A stretch of DNA of 64,000 nt from Caldibacillus thermoamylovorans (GTDB lineage Bacteria > Bacillota > Bacilli > Bacillales > Caldibacillaceae): positions 1 through 64,000 of the forward strand of contig NZ_CCRF01000039.1 in assembly GCF_000751775.1 (NCBI RefSeq), written 5' to 3'. The notes below the pieces were generated by a model. The model ran no database searches and was not told where the DNA came from. It was given only the letters and a program-made list of their open reading frames with translations. Shown here piece by piece: positions 9,406-20,323 of the stretch (positions are counted from its first letter, which is position 1; each line of letters starts with the position of its first letter). The position numbers and the translations under genes were made by a program.

Positions 9406-12400
9406 ATGACTTTTCACCAATTACCTCAATCTCAAGGACTGTATCACCCAAGTTTTGAACATGATGCCTGCGGGATTGGTTTGTATGCACATATAAAAGG
9501 AAAATCTACCCATGATATTGTAAAAAAAGGAATTGAAATGCTTACTAGTTTAGATCACCGGGGAGGGAAAGCGGCAGACGGAATGACCGGTGATGGAGCA
9601 GGAATAATGGTGGACATCCCTGATCGTTTTTTTCGGAAAAATCTAAAAAACATTCAACTTCCTTCCAAAGGATATTACGGGGTTGGCATGCTCTTTTTAA
9701 CCGAAAATGAACGTGAGGAAATTGAATATTATATTAATGAAACGATTCGGTTAGAAAAACAAATATTGTTGGGCTGGCGAACGGTGCCGATCAATCAAGA
9801 GCAAATTGGAGAAAAAGCCCGGCAATCCTGTCCGGTTGTCCGTCAAGTATTTATCGGATCACCTGGAGAAGTAAATCAACTCAATTTCGAACGAAAATTA
9901 TATGTCATTCGAAAACAAGTGGAAAAATGGGCTAAAGAACACGGAAAAGAATTATATTTTTCGAGTTTGTCGAGTAGCACAATTGTTTATAAAGGTCTGT
10001 TAAATCCGGATCAATTAGATCGTTTTTATTTAGATTTGCAGGATGAAGATTTTGTCTCACGTTTCTCACTTGTCCACTCCCGTTACAGTACGAACACATT
10101 TCCAAGTTGGGAAAGAGCACATCCAAATCGTTATCTTTTGCATAATGGTGAAATTAATACATTAAGAGGCAATATTAATTGGATGAAAGCCCGCGAGAAA
10201 CACCTGGCTGCATACGCTTTTGGTGCTGATGCGGAAAAAATTATGCCGGTCTTAGATGTAAACGGCAGTGATTCATCGATTTTAGATAATGCTTTTGAAT
10301 TTTTTGTCCTATCCGGCATGCCGCTTGCTCAAGTAGCGATGATGCTTGTTCCGGAACCTTGGTCGGAAAACAAACATATTTCTGCGGAAAAACGTGCTTT
10401 CTATCAATACCAAAGTTTGCATATGGAGCCGTGGGATGGACCGGCAGCTATTATGTTTTCGAACGGTAAACAAATCGGAGCTGTTTTGGACCGAAACGGC
10501 TTAAGACCGGCGAGATATTATGTAACAAAAGATGATTACATTATTTTCGCTTCCGAGGTGGGCGTAATTGATGTCGAACCGGAAAAGATCTTATATAAAG
10601 AACGATTAAGTCCGGGAAAAATGTTACTGCTTGATTTGGAAGAAGGACGAATCATTTCAGATGAAGAAACCAAGTTGGAAGCCGCATTGGCATGGCCTTA
10701 CCAGGAATGGCTGCAACAAGAGCTTGTTTTGCTGAACGATCAAGATGAGACTGAGGAAATTGTGGATCACATTCCATTACGGCAAAAAGCACTTGGCTAT
10801 ACGTATGAGGACATTCATAAGTACTTACTCCCGCTCGTTATAGACGGTAAAGATCCGGTTGGTTCGATGGGAAATGATATGCCGCTTGCTGTTTTATCAG
10901 AGCGTCCGCAATCGTTATTCAATTACTTTAAACAATTATTTGCCCAAGTGACAAACCCGCCGATTGATTCGATTCGTGAAAAAATTGTCACATCAACGGT
11001 TACGTATTTAGGAGCGGAAGGGAATATATTAAAGCCGGGTCCGGAAAACTGCCGCCGCATCGAATTAAAAACACCGTTATTAACGGCGGGACAATTTAAA
11101 CAATTAATAGAGAATCAAAAACCTGATTTTCAGCATACGATTTTATCAACTGTATTTACCGATGATTTAGAGACTGAGTTAGAAAACTTGTTGCAAGAAG
11201 CGGAAAAGGCAGTGAACGAAGGGATAACCTTACTGATTTTATCCGATGAAAAAATGGACAAAGCGCATGTCCCAATGCCGCCTCTATTAGTCATCAGCGC
11301 GCTCCATCATCGGTTAATTGAGAAGGGGTTACGAACAAAGGCAAGTATCATCGTTGCATCCGGAGAAGTAAGAGAAGTTCATCATTTTGCTTCATGTATC
11401 GGGTTTGGCGCTGATGCCATTTATCCTTATCTTGTTTATGCGACATACCAAAAAGCAATTCAAGATGGTGACCTTGATTTTTCTTATACCAAGGCGGTGC
11501 AGAATTACGTAAAAGCGATTACCGACGGAATTGTAAAAGTCATGGCGAAAATGGGGATTTCAACAATTCAAAGCTATCGCGGCGCCCAAATTTTTGAAGC
11601 CCTCGGGATTTCCAATGAAGTGATTGACCGATATTTTCATGGAACGGTTTCACAAATTGGCGGGATTCATTTGGATACAATTGCTAAAGAGGCGATTCTT
11701 CGTCATGAAGCCGCCTACAGCCACCCGATGGATTCTCTGCTTGAATCCGGAAGTGACTTTCAATACCGTGTTGATGGGGAACAACATGCATTCAACCCGC
11801 TGACCATTCATACATTACAGTGGGCGGTAAGGAAAGGGGATTATCAATTATTCAAAAAGTATACAAAACTTGCGAATGATGAACGAATTCACTTTTTGCG
11901 GAATCTGTTTACTTTTAAAAAACGTTTGCAACCTGTACCGATTGAAGAGGTTGAACCGGTGGAAAATATTGTAAAGCGTTTCAAAACCGGTGCGATGTCC
12001 TTTGGCTCAATCAGTAAAGAAGCTCATGAAACACTTGCGATTGCGATGAACCGCTTAGGAGGAAAAAGTAACAGCGGTGAAGGAGGAGAAGATGCTGCTC
12101 GCTATAAACCCGATGCAAACGGCGGCAGCAGGAAGAGTCGAATAAAACAAATTGCTTCCGGTCGTTTCGGTGTAAAAAGTCATTATTTAGTCAATGCAGA
12201 TGAACTGCAAATTAAAATGGCACAAGGCGCAAAACCGGGTGAAGGAGGTCAGCTGCCGGGAAATAAAGTGTATCCCTGGGTTGCCGAAGTTCGCGGCTCC
12301 ACACCGGGTGTCGGACTTATTTCTCCGCCGCCGAATCATGATATTTACTCCATTGAAGACTTGGCGCAGCTCATTTTTGATTTAAAAAATGCAAACAGGG

Positions 12401-13944
12401 ATGCCAGAATCAGTGTGAAACTCGTTTCCAAAGCCGGGGTTGGTACGATTGCCGCCGGGGTTGCAAAAGGGAATGCCGAAGTGATTGTTATCAGCGGTCA
12501 TGATGGCGGAACAGGTGCATCGCCCAGAACAAGCATTAAACATGCCGGTCTTCCCTGGGAATTGGGGCTTGCCGAAGCTCACCAAACTTTGTTGCTAAAT
12601 GGTTTACGTGATCGTGTCGTATTGGAAACAGACGGTAAACTCATGACCGGGAAAGATGTTGTCATGGCAGCCTTGCTTGGGGCGGAAGAATTCGGTTTTG
12701 CTACAGCACCGCTTATTTCCGTCGGTTGTGTGATGATGCGGGTTTGCCATCAGGATACTTGTCCGGTTGGCATTGCAACTCAAAATCCGGAATTACGGGC
12801 TAAATTTGCCGGGGAACCTGAACATGTGATTCATTTTATGACTTTTATTGCTCAAGAAGTCAGAGAAATCATGGCTCAACTTGGGTTTCGCACAGTTGAT
12901 GAAATGGTGGGACGTACAGATATTCTTGAAGTAGGCGAACATGTAAAAGCTCATTGGAAAGCAAAAGATTTAGATTTAACTAGAATACTTTATCAACCGG
13001 ATTTCGGTCGACTTTCTAAGAAAAAGCAAAATCATAAGTTGGAAGAAACATTGGATCTTCGGGAATTGTTATCTTTTGTTCGGCCGGCTTTCGTGGGCGG
13101 TAAAAAAGTGGAAGGTACTTTTGCCATTAAAAATACGGACCGGGCTGTCGGAACCATTGTCGGGAGTGAAGTATCCAAACAATATGGTGAAGAGGGTCTG
13201 CCGGAAGATACAATAAAACTTCATTTTAATGGGGCTGCAGGTCAAAGTTTTGGTGCGTTTGTGCCAAAAGGAATGACGCTTATCATTACCGGAGATGCCA
13301 ATGATTATTTTGGAAAAGGTTTATCCGGGGGCAAGTTGATTGTTTGTGCACCGGGTGAATCTCCATTTGCCGCGGGAGAAAATGTAATTGTTGGTAATGT
13401 TGCTTTATATGGGGCAACAAGCGGGGAAGTGTATATTAATGGACGTGCCGGTGAACGGTTTGCTGTTCGAAATAGCGGTGTTCATGCAGTCGTAGAAGGA
13501 ATCGGTGATCATGGTTGTGAATATATGACAGGCGGACGGGTGGTAATTTTAGGCGATGTCGGTAAAAATTTTGCTGCCGGTATGTCAGGCGGAATTGCCT
13601 ACGTACTCCAAGATGAACCGGAACAGTTTAAATCCCTTGTTAATAGTGAATTAGTTGAGTTTGAAAGCTTAACAGAAAAAGATGAAATAAATGAAGTGAA
13701 AAAAATGATCGAAAAACATTTTGAATATACCGGAAGCAATAAAGCTGAAAAAGTCCTGGCCAATTGGGATTGGATAAAAGGGAAATTTGTTAAAGTCATT
13801 CCAAAGGACTATAAACAAATTCACCGTCTTGTCACCCGATTGACGAAACAAGGTATGACAGAGGAAGAAGCAATATTTCAAGCATTTCATCAATTAAATG
13901 AAATGAATACTACAGAATCAGCTGTACCGGCAGTGAATAAATAG
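9406..13944 (+). CDS. gltA: glutamate synthase (NADPH) large subunit
   Basis: A 1512-residue glutamate synthase alpha subunit, transferring the glutamine amide to 2-oxoglutarate. Domain order is the family one: an N-terminal class II amidotransferase whose nucleophile is Cys22 in [10 protein letters not shown] (the preceding residues are a propeptide), a central region, the FMN-binding synthase domain with [16 protein letters not shown] and [11 protein letters not shown], the 3Fe-4S cysteines in [17 protein letters not shown] near residue 1110, and a C-terminal GXGXG beta-helix domain. GAGGGG precedes the ATG. Length is close to B. subtilis GltA (1520). Fifteen bases separate its stop from gltB, so they form an operon. 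Confidence 0.97.
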   Translation: MTFHQLPQSQGLYHPSFEHDACGIGLYAHIKGKSTHDIVKKGIEMLTSLDHRGGKAADGMTGDGAGIMVDIPDRFFRKNLKNIQLPSKGYYGVGMLFLTENEREEIEYYINETIRLEKQILLGWRTVPINQEQIGEKARQSCPVVRQVFIGSPGEVNQLNFERKLYVIRKQVEKWAKEHGKELYFSSLSSSTIVYKGLLNPDQLDRFYLDLQDEDFVSRFSLVHSRYSTNTFPSWERAHPNRYLLHNGEINTLRGNINWMKAREKHLAAYAFGADAEKIMPVLDVNGSDSSILDNAFEFFVLSGMPLAQVAMMLVPEPWSENKHISAEKRAFYQYQSLHMEPWDGPAAIMFSNGKQIGAVLDRNGLRPARYYVTKDDYIIFASEVGVIDVEPEKILYKERLSPGKMLLLDLEEGRIISDEETKLEAALAWPYQEWLQQELVLLNDQDETEEIVDHIPLRQKALGYTYEDIHKYLLPLVIDGKDPVGSMGNDMPLAVLSERPQSLFNYFKQLFAQVTNPPIDSIREKIVTSTVTYLGAEGNILKPGPENCRRIELKTPLLTAGQFKQLIENQKPDFQHTILSTVFTDDLETELENLLQEAEKAVNEGITLLILSDEKMDKAHVPMPPLLVISALHHRLIEKGLRTKASIIVASGEVREVHHFASCIGFGADAIYPYLVYATYQKAIQDGDLDFSYTKAVQNYVKAITDGIVKVMAKMGISTIQSYRGAQIFEALGISNEVIDRYFHGTVSQIGGIHLDTIAKEAILRHEAAYSHPMDSLLESGSDFQYRVDGEQHAFNPLTIHTLQWAVRKGDYQLFKKYTKLANDERIHFLRNLFTFKKRLQPVPIEEVEPVENIVKRFKTGAMSFGSISKEAHETLAIAMNRLGGKSNSGEGGEDAARYKPDANGGSRKSRIKQIASGRFGVKSHYLVNADELQIKMAQGAKPGEGGQLPGNKVYPWVAEVRGSTPGVGLISPPPNHDIYSIEDLAQLIFDLKNANRDARISVKLVSKAGVGTIAAGVAKGNAEVIVISGHDGGTGASPRTSIKHAGLPWELGLAEAHQTLLLNGLRDRVVLETDGKLMTGKDVVMAALLGAEEFGFATAPLISVGCVMMRVCHQDTCPVGIATQNPELRAKFAGEPEHVIHFMTFIAQEVREIMAQLGFRTVDEMVGRTDILEVGEHVKAHWKAKDLDLTRILYQPDFGRLSKKKQNHKLEETLDLRELLSFVRPAFVGGKKVEGTFAIKNTDRAVGTIVGSEVSKQYGEEGLPEDTIKLHFNGAAGQSFGAFVPKGMTLIITGDANDYFGKGLSGGKLIVCAPGESPFAAGENVIVGNVALYGATSGEVYINGRAGERFAVRNSGVHAVVEGIGDHGCEYMTGGRVVILGDVGKNFAAGMSGGIAYVLQDEPEQFKSLVNSELVEFESLTEKDEINEVKKMIEKHFEYTGSNKAEKVLANWDWIKGKFVKVIPKDYKQIHRLVTRLTKQGMTEEEAIFQAFHQLNEMNTTESAVPAVNK

Positions 13945-13959
13945 AGAGGAGAGATGAAA

Positions 13960-15435
13960 ATGGGGAAAAAGACGGGATTTATGGAATATACTCGCGAACA
14001 TGTTTTTGAACGAGAACCCGGTTCTCGGCTCAATGACTGGAATGAATTTTCATCTCCTTATTCCGATGAAGTTTTACGAATACAAGGAGCACGCTGCATG
14101 GACTGCGGCACTCCTTTTTGCCACCTTGGAATGGAAATCAATGGTGTAACCACAGGGTGTCCAATTAATAACTTAATCCCTGAATGGAATGATCTTGTTT
14201 ACCGTGGTAAATGGCAAGAAGCATTGGAAAGATTGCTTAAGACGAATAATTTTCCTGAGTTTACCGGTCGGGTTTGTCCCGCTCCATGTGAAGGTTCTTG
14301 TACATTAGCAATTTCCGAACCGGCCGTTTCGATAAAAAATATCGAGCGGACCATCATTGATAAAGGCTTTGAAAATGGTTGGATCAAACCGCGAATCCCG
14401 ACGTCCCGAACAGGGAAGAAAATAGCTGTTATCGGTTCCGGGCCGGCCGGGTTGGCAAGTGCCGATCAGTTAAATCAGGCAGGACATTCCGTCACTGTTT
14501 ATGAACGGGTTGACCGTCCCGGCGGCTTATTAATGTATGGAATTCCAAATATGAAGTTAGATAAAAAAATCGTTGAACGCCGCATCCGTTTATTAGAACA
14601 AGAAGGAATTAAATTTATCACGAATACAGAGGTCGGAAAAGATATTTCTGTTGATGAATTAAAGTCGACATATGATGCAGTAATCCTAGCAACCGGGGCG
14701 CAAAAACATCGCGACTTGCAAATTGAAGGAAGAGATGCAAAGGGTGTCCACTTTGCCATGGATTATTTAACTTCAGTAACAAAGAGTCTACTCGATTCAA
14801 ATTTCCAAGACGGTCAATTTATTAATACAGAAGGAAAAAATGTCATTGTTATTGGCGGCGGTGATACCGGGGCCGACTGTATCGCAACAGCACTAAGGCA
14901 AAAATGTAACAGCGTCATCCAATTTAGTAAACATCCGGAATTGCCGATGGAACGTACAGCTGATAACATGTGGCCGAGCTACCCCAATGTGTATACGTTA
15001 GACTATGCGCATAAAGAAGCAAAAACTATTTTTGGCACCGATCCAAGAGAATATTTAATTCAAACGAAAAAGATCGAAAAGGATGCGAACGGTCACGTGA
15101 AAGCTCTTCATACGATTCAAATGGAAAAGATTTACCATGAAGACGGCTCCTACCATTTTAATGAGCTGCCCGGAACCGAAAGCGTGTGGCCGGCTGACTA
15201 TGTTTTTATTGCTATCGGATTTGAAGGAACGGAAACTTCTTTGGCTGACCAATTTGGGGTGGAAACGGTCAATCATAAAATAAAAGCTTCCGTTGGTAAG
15301 TACCAAACAAATGTGGAAGGCGTCTTTGTTTGTGGAGATGCAAGACGTGGTCAAAGTTTAATTGTTTGGGCGATTAACGAAGGTCGTGCAGTTGCTAGAA
15401 TGGTTGATTATTACTTGAAAACTGTCGCTGTATAA
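13960..15435 (+). CDS. gltB: glutamate synthase (NADPH) small subunit
   Basis: A roughly 491-residue flavoprotein that feeds NADPH electrons to the large subunit. The N-terminal iron-sulfur domain has its clusters in CMDCGTPFCHLG and CPAPCEGSC; then come the FAD-binding VIGSGPAGLASADQL, the NADPH-binding VIGGGDTGADCIATAL and a C-terminal FVCGDARRGQSLIVWAI. The ATG at 13960 (MGKKTGFMEY) was preferred over 13954 by spacing from AGAGGAG and by the family start. It is followed directly by a terminator and closes the gltAB operon. Confidence 0.96.
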   Translation: MGKKTGFMEYTREHVFEREPGSRLNDWNEFSSPYSDEVLRIQGARCMDCGTPFCHLGMEINGVTTGCPINNLIPEWNDLVYRGKWQEALERLLKTNNFPEFTGRVCPAPCEGSCTLAISEPAVSIKNIERTIIDKGFENGWIKPRIPTSRTGKKIAVIGSGPAGLASADQLNQAGHSVTVYERVDRPGGLLMYGIPNMKLDKKIVERRIRLLEQEGIKFITNTEVGKDISVDELKSTYDAVILATGAQKHRDLQIEGRDAKGVHFAMDYLTSVTKSLLDSNFQDGQFINTEGKNVIVIGGGDTGADCIATALRQKCNSVIQFSKHPELPMERTADNMWPSYPNVYTLDYAHKEAKTIFGTDPREYLIQTKKIEKDANGHVKALHTIQMEKIYHEDGSYHFNELPGTESVWPADYVFIAIGFEGTETSLADQFGVETVNHKIKASVGKYQTNVEGVFVCGDARRGQSLIVWAINEGRAVARMVDYYLKTVAV

Positions 15436-15439
15436 TAGG

Positions 15440-15468
15440 GTTGTCTCTTTTTGAGGCAGCTTTTTTTC
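15440..15468 (+). terminator. terminator of the gltAB operon
   Basis: Arms GTTGTCTC and GAGGCAGC (with two G-T pairs) followed by seven T. Confidence 0.85.
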
Positions 15469-15709
15469 TTTCTCTGTGTGCTTATACTTAAATACTTTCC
15501 GACTATGTCAAAATGGCATCCTTAACCGATATTCATATTTTAAGGTTAAAAAATCTACTATTTTCTCCCCAACCTCTTATGTAAAAAACTCAATTCTTTT
15601 CAAAACAATCATCATTTTCTTTAAAAGTTCATAAATTGTAGATAAGGAGAGGAAGTTTTTGTATAGAAAATCATTGTCCATTCTTAATTGTAGGTAGGGA
15701 GGTTAGCCG

Positions 15710-17125
15710 ATGAAACAGGAAGAGCACCTCGCACTCGAGAAAGCAATTGATGAGATTACCGAGATTGCGAAAGGTTTTGGCTTAGACTTTTATCCGATGC
15801 GATATGAAATTTGTCCGGCAGATATTATTTATACATTTGGGGCGTACGGGATGCCTACCAGATTTTCCCACTGGAGTTTTGGAAAGCAATTTTTTAAAAT
15901 GAAACTTCACTATGATCTCGGATTAAGCAAAATTTATGAATTAGTCATTAATTCTGACCCGTGTTATGCTTTTTTACTTGATTCCAATTCCCTAGTCCAA
16001 AATAAACTTATTGTTGCACATGTCCTTGCCCATTGCGACTTTTTCAAAAACAATGTTCGTTTTCAAAATACGAAACGGGATATGGTGGAAAGTATGGCGG
16101 CTACGGCTGAACGAATCCGTCAATATGAAATCGAATATGGAAAAAAAGAAGTGGAATCGTTCATCGATGCGGTTCTGGCGATTGAAGAACATATCGATCC
16201 TTCATTGGTACGACCGCATTTGGCCTGGACACTGGATGACGTCGAATATGAGGAAGAGGAACCGACCAAAGCATCACCGTACGACGATCTTTGGAATCTT
16301 GATAAACCGAAAGAAACAAAATCGAAAAAAGTAAAGAAAATAAAAAAATTCCCGCCACAACCGGAAAAGGATTTACTCCTATTTCTTGTTCATTACAGTC
16401 GGGAATTAGAGGAATGGCAACGGGATATTTTAACAATGATTCGCGAAGAAATGCTATATTTCTGGCCGCAGTTAGAAACGAAAATAATGAACGAAGGTTG
16501 GGCTTCATACTGGCATCAACGGATTTTACGAGAAATGGACTTGACGAGTGATGAAGCCATTGAATTTGCCAAATTGAATGCCGGTGTCGTTCAGCCTTCA
16601 ACAACAGGAATTAATCCATATTATCTTGGGCTAAAAATCTTTGAAGATATTGAAGAACGTTATAACAATCCGACTGAACAAATGAAGAAACTTGGCGTTA
16701 AACCGGGTTCCGGCCGGGAGAAAATTTTTGAAGTTCGCGAACTTGAATCCGATCAATCGTTTTTACGAAATTATTTAACAAAAGAACTGGTCATGCGCGA
16801 AGATATGTATTTGTTTCAAAAGCAAGGAAGGGATTATAAAATTGTCGACAAAGAATGGGAGCATGTCCGCGACCAATTGGTAAACATGCGGGTAAACGGC
16901 GGCTTTCCTTATATTACGGTTAATGATGGGGACTATTTACGCAATGGCGAGCTTTATTTGAAACATCATTATGAAGGAATTGAGCTGGATCTGAAATATT
17001 TAGAAAAAGTACTCCCTTATATTTATCAGCTCTGGGGCCGTAGTGTGCATATGGAAACAATTGTTGAAGAAAAACCGATTCTCTATAGTTTTGACGGACG
17101 GAGTATACAGAGACGATATTTGTGA
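15710..17125 (+). CDS. spoVR: stage V sporulation protein R
   Basis: A 471-residue SpoVR-family protein, involved in spore cortex formation in Bacillus; its biochemical activity is not settled. Typical family segments are visible: [30 protein letters not shown] near the N-terminus, [11 protein letters not shown], and the histidine-containing [16 protein letters not shown] in the middle. Length matches the B. subtilis protein (468). GGGAGG lies ten bases before the ATG. It is monocistronic with its own terminator. Confidence 0.95.
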   Translation: MKQEEHLALEKAIDEITEIAKGFGLDFYPMRYEICPADIIYTFGAYGMPTRFSHWSFGKQFFKMKLHYDLGLSKIYELVINSDPCYAFLLDSNSLVQNKLIVAHVLAHCDFFKNNVRFQNTKRDMVESMAATAERIRQYEIEYGKKEVESFIDAVLAIEEHIDPSLVRPHLAWTLDDVEYEEEEPTKASPYDDLWNLDKPKETKSKKVKKIKKFPPQPEKDLLLFLVHYSRELEEWQRDILTMIREEMLYFWPQLETKIMNEGWASYWHQRILREMDLTSDEAIEFAKLNAGVVQPSTTGINPYYLGLKIFEDIEERYNNPTEQMKKLGVKPGSGREKIFEVRELESDQSFLRNYLTKELVMREDMYLFQKQGRDYKIVDKEWEHVRDQLVNMRVNGGFPYITVNDGDYLRNGELYLKHHYEGIELDLKYLEKVLPYIYQLWGRSVHMETIVEEKPILYSFDGRSIQRRYL

Positions 17126-17191
17126 CAAACCGGAAAATAGTTGGGGTCAAATGATTTACCAGGGAAAATAATTGACAAATAACAGTGAAGT

Positions 17192-17228
17192 GCCGACTAT
17201 TTCATTTTTGAAATGTCGGCTTGTTTTG
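17192..17228 (+). terminator. terminator after spoVR
   Basis: Arms GCCGAC-ATTTC and GAAAT-GTCGGC around a short loop, followed by TTGTTTT. Confidence 0.85.
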
Positions 17229-17252
17229 TATGCTGTGTATGGCGATTAATGA

Positions 17253-17384
17253 GAAGAACAACAGGATAAACCTCTTATTAATGAAATGACGGGAATTTCA
17301 GAGGAGCTGCTTGTGATAATTGTAAATGGTGTCACTTTTTTGAACGAGAAAAATGTATTTGCCGATCATTTTAATATAAGATAA
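17253..17384 (+). pseudogene. possible fragment of a DnaQ-like exonuclease
   Basis: An open frame of 43 codons without a start codon reads EEQQDKPLINEMTGISEELL and ends at a TAA. The TGIS segment resembles the region after the second motif of DnaQ/DinG-type 3'-5' exonucleases (LTGIs). Two stop codons lie directly upstream and nothing continues it. It occupies most of the 313-base gap between the spoVR terminator and the next gene. The relationship is suggestive only. Confidence 0.25.
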
Positions 17385-17538
17385 ATTTATATAGTTTGAA
17401 TAATTTTGTATATTATGGTATATTAATATATATCTCCTAAGTTATATGTCAGATGTCGAACTTTAACCCTAATCTTTTTAAGGTAAATGCAGGAGTCTGG
17501 TCACTCATATCATGATCTAAAAAGGGAGATCAATTCTT

Positions 17539-17751
17539 ATGATGTTAAAATTTTCATTTATTGCTGGAATTGTTTTTATTGTTATTTCGGCTATCTTTAG
17601 TGGCGCTTGGGTTGATGGGCAACAACAAAGAGCAAATTTTTATTCTGAAACAAAAGGGCATAGGGATTTTAGGATGAAAATAGCATCGTACTCTGGGTAT
17701 ATAGGAATTGTTTTTTTAATAATTGCTGCATGCCTTTACTTTTTCTCATAA
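17539..17751 (+). CDS. small membrane protein, DUF5316-like
   Basis: A 70-residue protein with two hydrophobic segments (FIAGIVFIVISAIFSG and YIGIVFLIIAACLYFF) around a polar loop DGQQQRANFYSETKGHRDFR. The SAIFSGAWVDGQQQRANF pattern resembles the DUF5316 family of Bacillus membrane proteins, whose function is unknown. AAAGGGAGA precedes the ATG. Monocistronic, or in a loose pair with the next small gene 135 bases downstream. Confidence 0.7.
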   Translation: MMLKFSFIAGIVFIVISAIFSGAWVDGQQQRANFYSETKGHRDFRMKIASYSGYIGIVFLIIAACLYFFS

Positions 17752-17885
17752 AGACCAAACATGCCAAGTATTCAATCTTGTCGGGAACAAAACCGTTGAT
17801 AAAGACGTCCAATTGCAGCGTTTATACATTAATCAGTTTTCAGGAGAATTTCCATCATTCCTAATTTTAACGGAGGTGGTAAAGC

Positions 17886-18056
17886 GTGATCTGGTTATAT
17901 CTGCTTATCCCGGTTTTCCTAATCGGCGGCATTGCTATTTATTTTGAGAAAAAATCAGGAATGAAACCACCAAAGGATGCTACGGAAAAACAAATCGACA
18001 AATTGGCGGAAATGAAATCTCAGCAAGAAAATAACCAAAATGGGTTTTATCAATAA
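17886..18056 (+). CDS. small single-span membrane protein, unknown
   Basis: A 56-residue frame starting with GTG, preceded by GGAGGTGG at proper spacing. It has one N-terminal membrane segment (IWLYLLIPVFLIGGIAIYF) and a charged lysine/glutamine-rich tail (KQIDKLAEMKSQQENNQ). The strong ribosome binding site and the terminator ten bases after the stop support a real gene. I do not recognise the family. Confidence 0.65.
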   Translation: MIWLYLLIPVFLIGGIAIYFEKKSGMKPPKDATEKQIDKLAEMKSQQENNQNGFYQ

Positions 18057-18065
18057 AGATTTCTT

Positions 18066-18113
18066 AAAGCGGTCAACATCTTCAAAAGATTAAAGGTGAA
18101 TGACCGCTTTTTA
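18066..18113 (+). terminator. terminator after the small membrane protein gene
   Basis: Arms AAAGCGGTCA and TGACCGCTTT followed by TT. The loop is 25 bases. Confidence 0.75.
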
Positions 18114-18185
18114 AGTGAAAGGATTGCTTATTGGTTTTTTGTAAGATAATTGGAAGATACGTTTTCAACCTTTTTTATATTAGTC

Positions 18186-18995
18186 TTATTCCGTTCTTGG
18201 TTTGGTAGGGTCACAGTTTGGCGGGGTAGTATTCCTTGATTCAGCAAGTTTCATTAAATAATAGCATTCCTCCCGGTACATATGGTCGGCCATTAATGCG
18301 GAAAAGGAACTGAGAACCGTGTGGGATAGTTCCATTTCTTCCAGTTCATGAAGAAAGGTTTGAAATAATTTAATTTCCACTTCAACATCATTATTGAATT
18401 TTTCAAGAGCCGGGAAGGAATGGACATTTGTACGCAAATACCCAGTAAGTTCGGATGCTTTCAAATAAAATTGCTCAAAATGCTTCGTAAACTCATGACT
18501 TTTTTCCTTGAGCCGCTTTTCAACTCCATCTAACTCATCATTGATGGTACCTGAATGACCATAAGCATCTGCCAACCAAAGGAGATGGTGGTGCAATTCA
18601 TGAAAAATCGGCGGGACTCGGCCTTCTTTTAAATAGCTCAATACCCGTTGATATTCTTCCAGTTCATTCACCATATGATTAAGAAAAGTGGGAGTTAAAT
18701 GAATTCCGGCTTCACCAGTTATGTGTCTCCGAATAATCATCAATTTAAATTCCTTAAAATTATCGACAACCTCTTCTACCTGATTGGTAAAGGAAATCAC
18801 ATTTTGTTCGGTTAATGATTTAGATTGGCTTAACAACTGATCGAAAGTATGAATAAATGCCCTTGCCAGTTCAATATCTTCCTGTTTTGAAGGATAGAGG
18901 GAATCATGAATAAATCTCGCGTGATCACCAAATACTTGCAGCCAGAATTGATGTTCAAACGATGCGCTTTTTAAAAATTGAGACAATTTCATCAA
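18186..18995 (-). CDS. DUF2935 protein, four-helix-bundle metal-binding type
   Basis: A 269-residue helical protein made of two related halves, with conserved histidines and acids in EHQFWLQVFGDHARFIHDSL, ELHHHLLWLADAYGHSG and MADHMYREECYY. The pattern fits DUF2935 proteins, which look like dinuclear-metal helical bundles. No signal or membrane segment is seen. The ribosome binding site is weak, and it is monocistronic. The function is unknown; binding of iron or manganese is an inference from the histidine/glutamate pattern. Confidence 0.8.
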   Translation of the reverse strand: MMKLSQFLKSASFEHQFWLQVFGDHARFIHDSLYPSKQEDIELARAFIHTFDQLLSQSKSLTEQNVISFTNQVEEVVDNFKEFKLMIIRRHITGEAGIHLTPTFLNHMVNELEEYQRVLSYLKEGRVPPIFHELHHHLLWLADAYGHSGTINDELDGVEKRLKEKSHEFTKHFEQFYLKASELTGYLRTNVHSFPALEKFNNDVEVEIKLFQTFLHELEEMELSHTVLSSFSALMADHMYREECYYLMKLAESRNTTPPNCDPTKPRTE

Positions 18996-19283
18996 CTACT
19001 TATTATCATCTAACTAAATATATTCAAGCATATAGAGAAAAATAAGCGGGACAGGTTAATTTGTTAAATGTGTTCACAAATTAAGTCAAGAGTTGCTGAG
19101 AATTGGTAATACAAACGATACTTCGGCCTGATTCACTACTGCACAAAAAGGGATCAAAAAATTTTTTATAATAACATGAATTTCCACTGTTTTCATGTTC
19201 ATTAACTTGTCAAATTTATAGATAAAAAGTATAATAATGGTATGGTCATCAGATGACCTTACTAATTGCATAAGTGATATAAA

Positions 19284-19298
19284 ATGTTAGCGCTTGCT
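19284..19298 (+). promoter_or_regulatory. cre-like CcpA site upstream of lutR
   Basis: ATGTTAGCGCTTGCT matches the cre consensus (WTGNAANCGNWNNCW) at every fixed position but one. It lies about 104 bases upstream of the lutR -35 box. Carbon control of lactate use would make sense, but a single site with one mismatch is weak evidence. Confidence 0.4.
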
Positions 19299-19401
19299 GG
19301 TGCTCTTATTTTGTTATTTTAAAAGCCATATAAGAGTGGTATTTTTTGTTTTTAGTGAAAATCAAATGCTGTCAAACAAATGGTTAAGAGACTTGAAGTA
19401 T

Positions 19402-19439
19402 TTGAATTTTAACTTATTGTTCCGTACAATAAGTTAAAA
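19402..19439 (+). promoter_or_regulatory. lutR promoter overlapped by a long palindrome
   Basis: TTGAAT, 17 bases, TACAAT forms a sigma-A promoter at 19402-19430. A perfect inverted repeat with 14-base arms (19407-19420 and 19426-19439) and a 5-base centre covers the end of the -35 box, the spacer and the -10 box. Its middle, TTGT-N5-ACAA, has the half-site character of FadR-subfamily GntR operators. Autorepression by LutR is the natural reading. Confidence 0.7.
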
Positions 19440-19459
19440 ACTAAAGGAGACTAGGAAAA

Positions 19460-20167
19460 TTGGAGTACAAGCGGATACAAACGAAGAAAATTTACGAAGA
19501 AGTGGCAGACTCGATTATTAACATGATTAAAAATGGGGAACTGAAACCGGGTGAAAAAATCGAATCTGTTGAAAAATTAGCGAAAAATTTCGGGGTAGGT
19601 CGTTCTGCTATACGGGAAGCATTAAACGGATTGAGAACAATGGGATTGGTCGAAATGCGTCAGGGGGAAGGGACGTATGTAAAAAAGTTTGACCCATCCA
19701 AGTTCACATTGCCGGTCACAACCGCATTTTTGATGAAACAAAAAGATGTCAAAGAATTGTATGAAGTCCGGAAAATCTTGGAGGTTGGAACAGCGAGTTT
19801 AGCGGCAATGAACTGTAACGAAGAAGATTTATTTCCAATGGAAGAAGCGCTTAACGTCATGGAAAATGCGGGAGGAGATGAAGATCAGGCGCAAAAGGCC
19901 GATACGGATTTTCATCTTGCCATAGCAAAGGCAACACATAATCATTTGCTGATCAGTTTAATGGGGAGTATGTCTGAGTTAATTTCCGAAACGATTAGAG
20001 AAACGAGGAAAGTAATCCTTTATTCAGAAGATCAAGCAGATCTTCTTTTAGTTGAACATAAACAAATCTTCGAGGCTATTAAGAAAAAAGATTCGGATCT
20101 GGCAGGTAAGGTTATGTTCAACCATTTGGAAAATACAAAAAACCGGTTGTTTAAATATATTGAATAG
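19460..20167 (+). CDS. lutR: GntR/FadR-family regulator of lactate utilisation
   Basis: A 235-residue GntR regulator. The N-terminal winged helix contains KIYEEVADSIINMIKNGELK and FGVGRSAIREALNGLRTMGL; the C-terminal FadR-type all-helical effector domain has the metal-binding pattern Asp...His (DTDFHLAIAKATHNHLL) with further histidines. The TTG start is set by AAAGGAGA. It lies directly upstream of lutABC in the same direction, whereas in B. subtilis lutR is located elsewhere. In B. subtilis LutR represses lutABC and lactate relieves it. Confidence 0.88.
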   Translation: MEYKRIQTKKIYEEVADSIINMIKNGELKPGEKIESVEKLAKNFGVGRSAIREALNGLRTMGLVEMRQGEGTYVKKFDPSKFTLPVTTAFLMKQKDVKELYEVRKILEVGTASLAAMNCNEEDLFPMEEALNVMENAGGDEDQAQKADTDFHLAIAKATHNHLLISLMGSMSELISETIRETRKVILYSEDQADLLLVEHKQIFEAIKKKDSDLAGKVMFNHLENTKNRLFKYIE

Positions 20168-20210
20168 AATTTTCCTCACCATATCGCTAAGTGAATCCGT
20201 TAAGAAGGCT

Positions 20211-20282
20211 TGCCCCTATGCATCTGATTTGTTCAACTAACCATTAGCGGGAAGAAAACCCTGCTGATGGAAGTTTCACTTA
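20211..20282 (+). repeat. structured intergenic repeat, copy 1
   Basis: This copy contains the family core GTTCAACTAACCAT, a hairpin with arms at 20241-20251 (CCATTAGCGGG) and 20260-20270, and the tail GGAAGTTTCACTTA. Several positions in the arms differ from the other copies but pairing is kept. It sits between lutR and lutA, so it would be transcribed in any lutR-lutABC readthrough. Confidence 0.8.
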
Positions 20283-20323
20283 ATAAATTTAAAGATTTGT
20301 AGAACATGAAGGAGTGTCATATT

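Larger units (their letters stand above)
18996..19459. other. intergenic region between the DUF2935 gene and lutR
   Basis: This 464-base divergent region holds the lutR promoter/operator and a cre-like site (listed separately). The rest is AT-rich. A 61-codon minus-strand frame inside it has no ribosome binding site and unlikely composition, and was not accepted as a gene. Confidence 0.5.

Noticed and set aside
19086-19271. 61-codon minus-strand frame upstream of lutR
   Set aside because: No ribosome binding site and implausible composition; it overlaps regulatory sequence.
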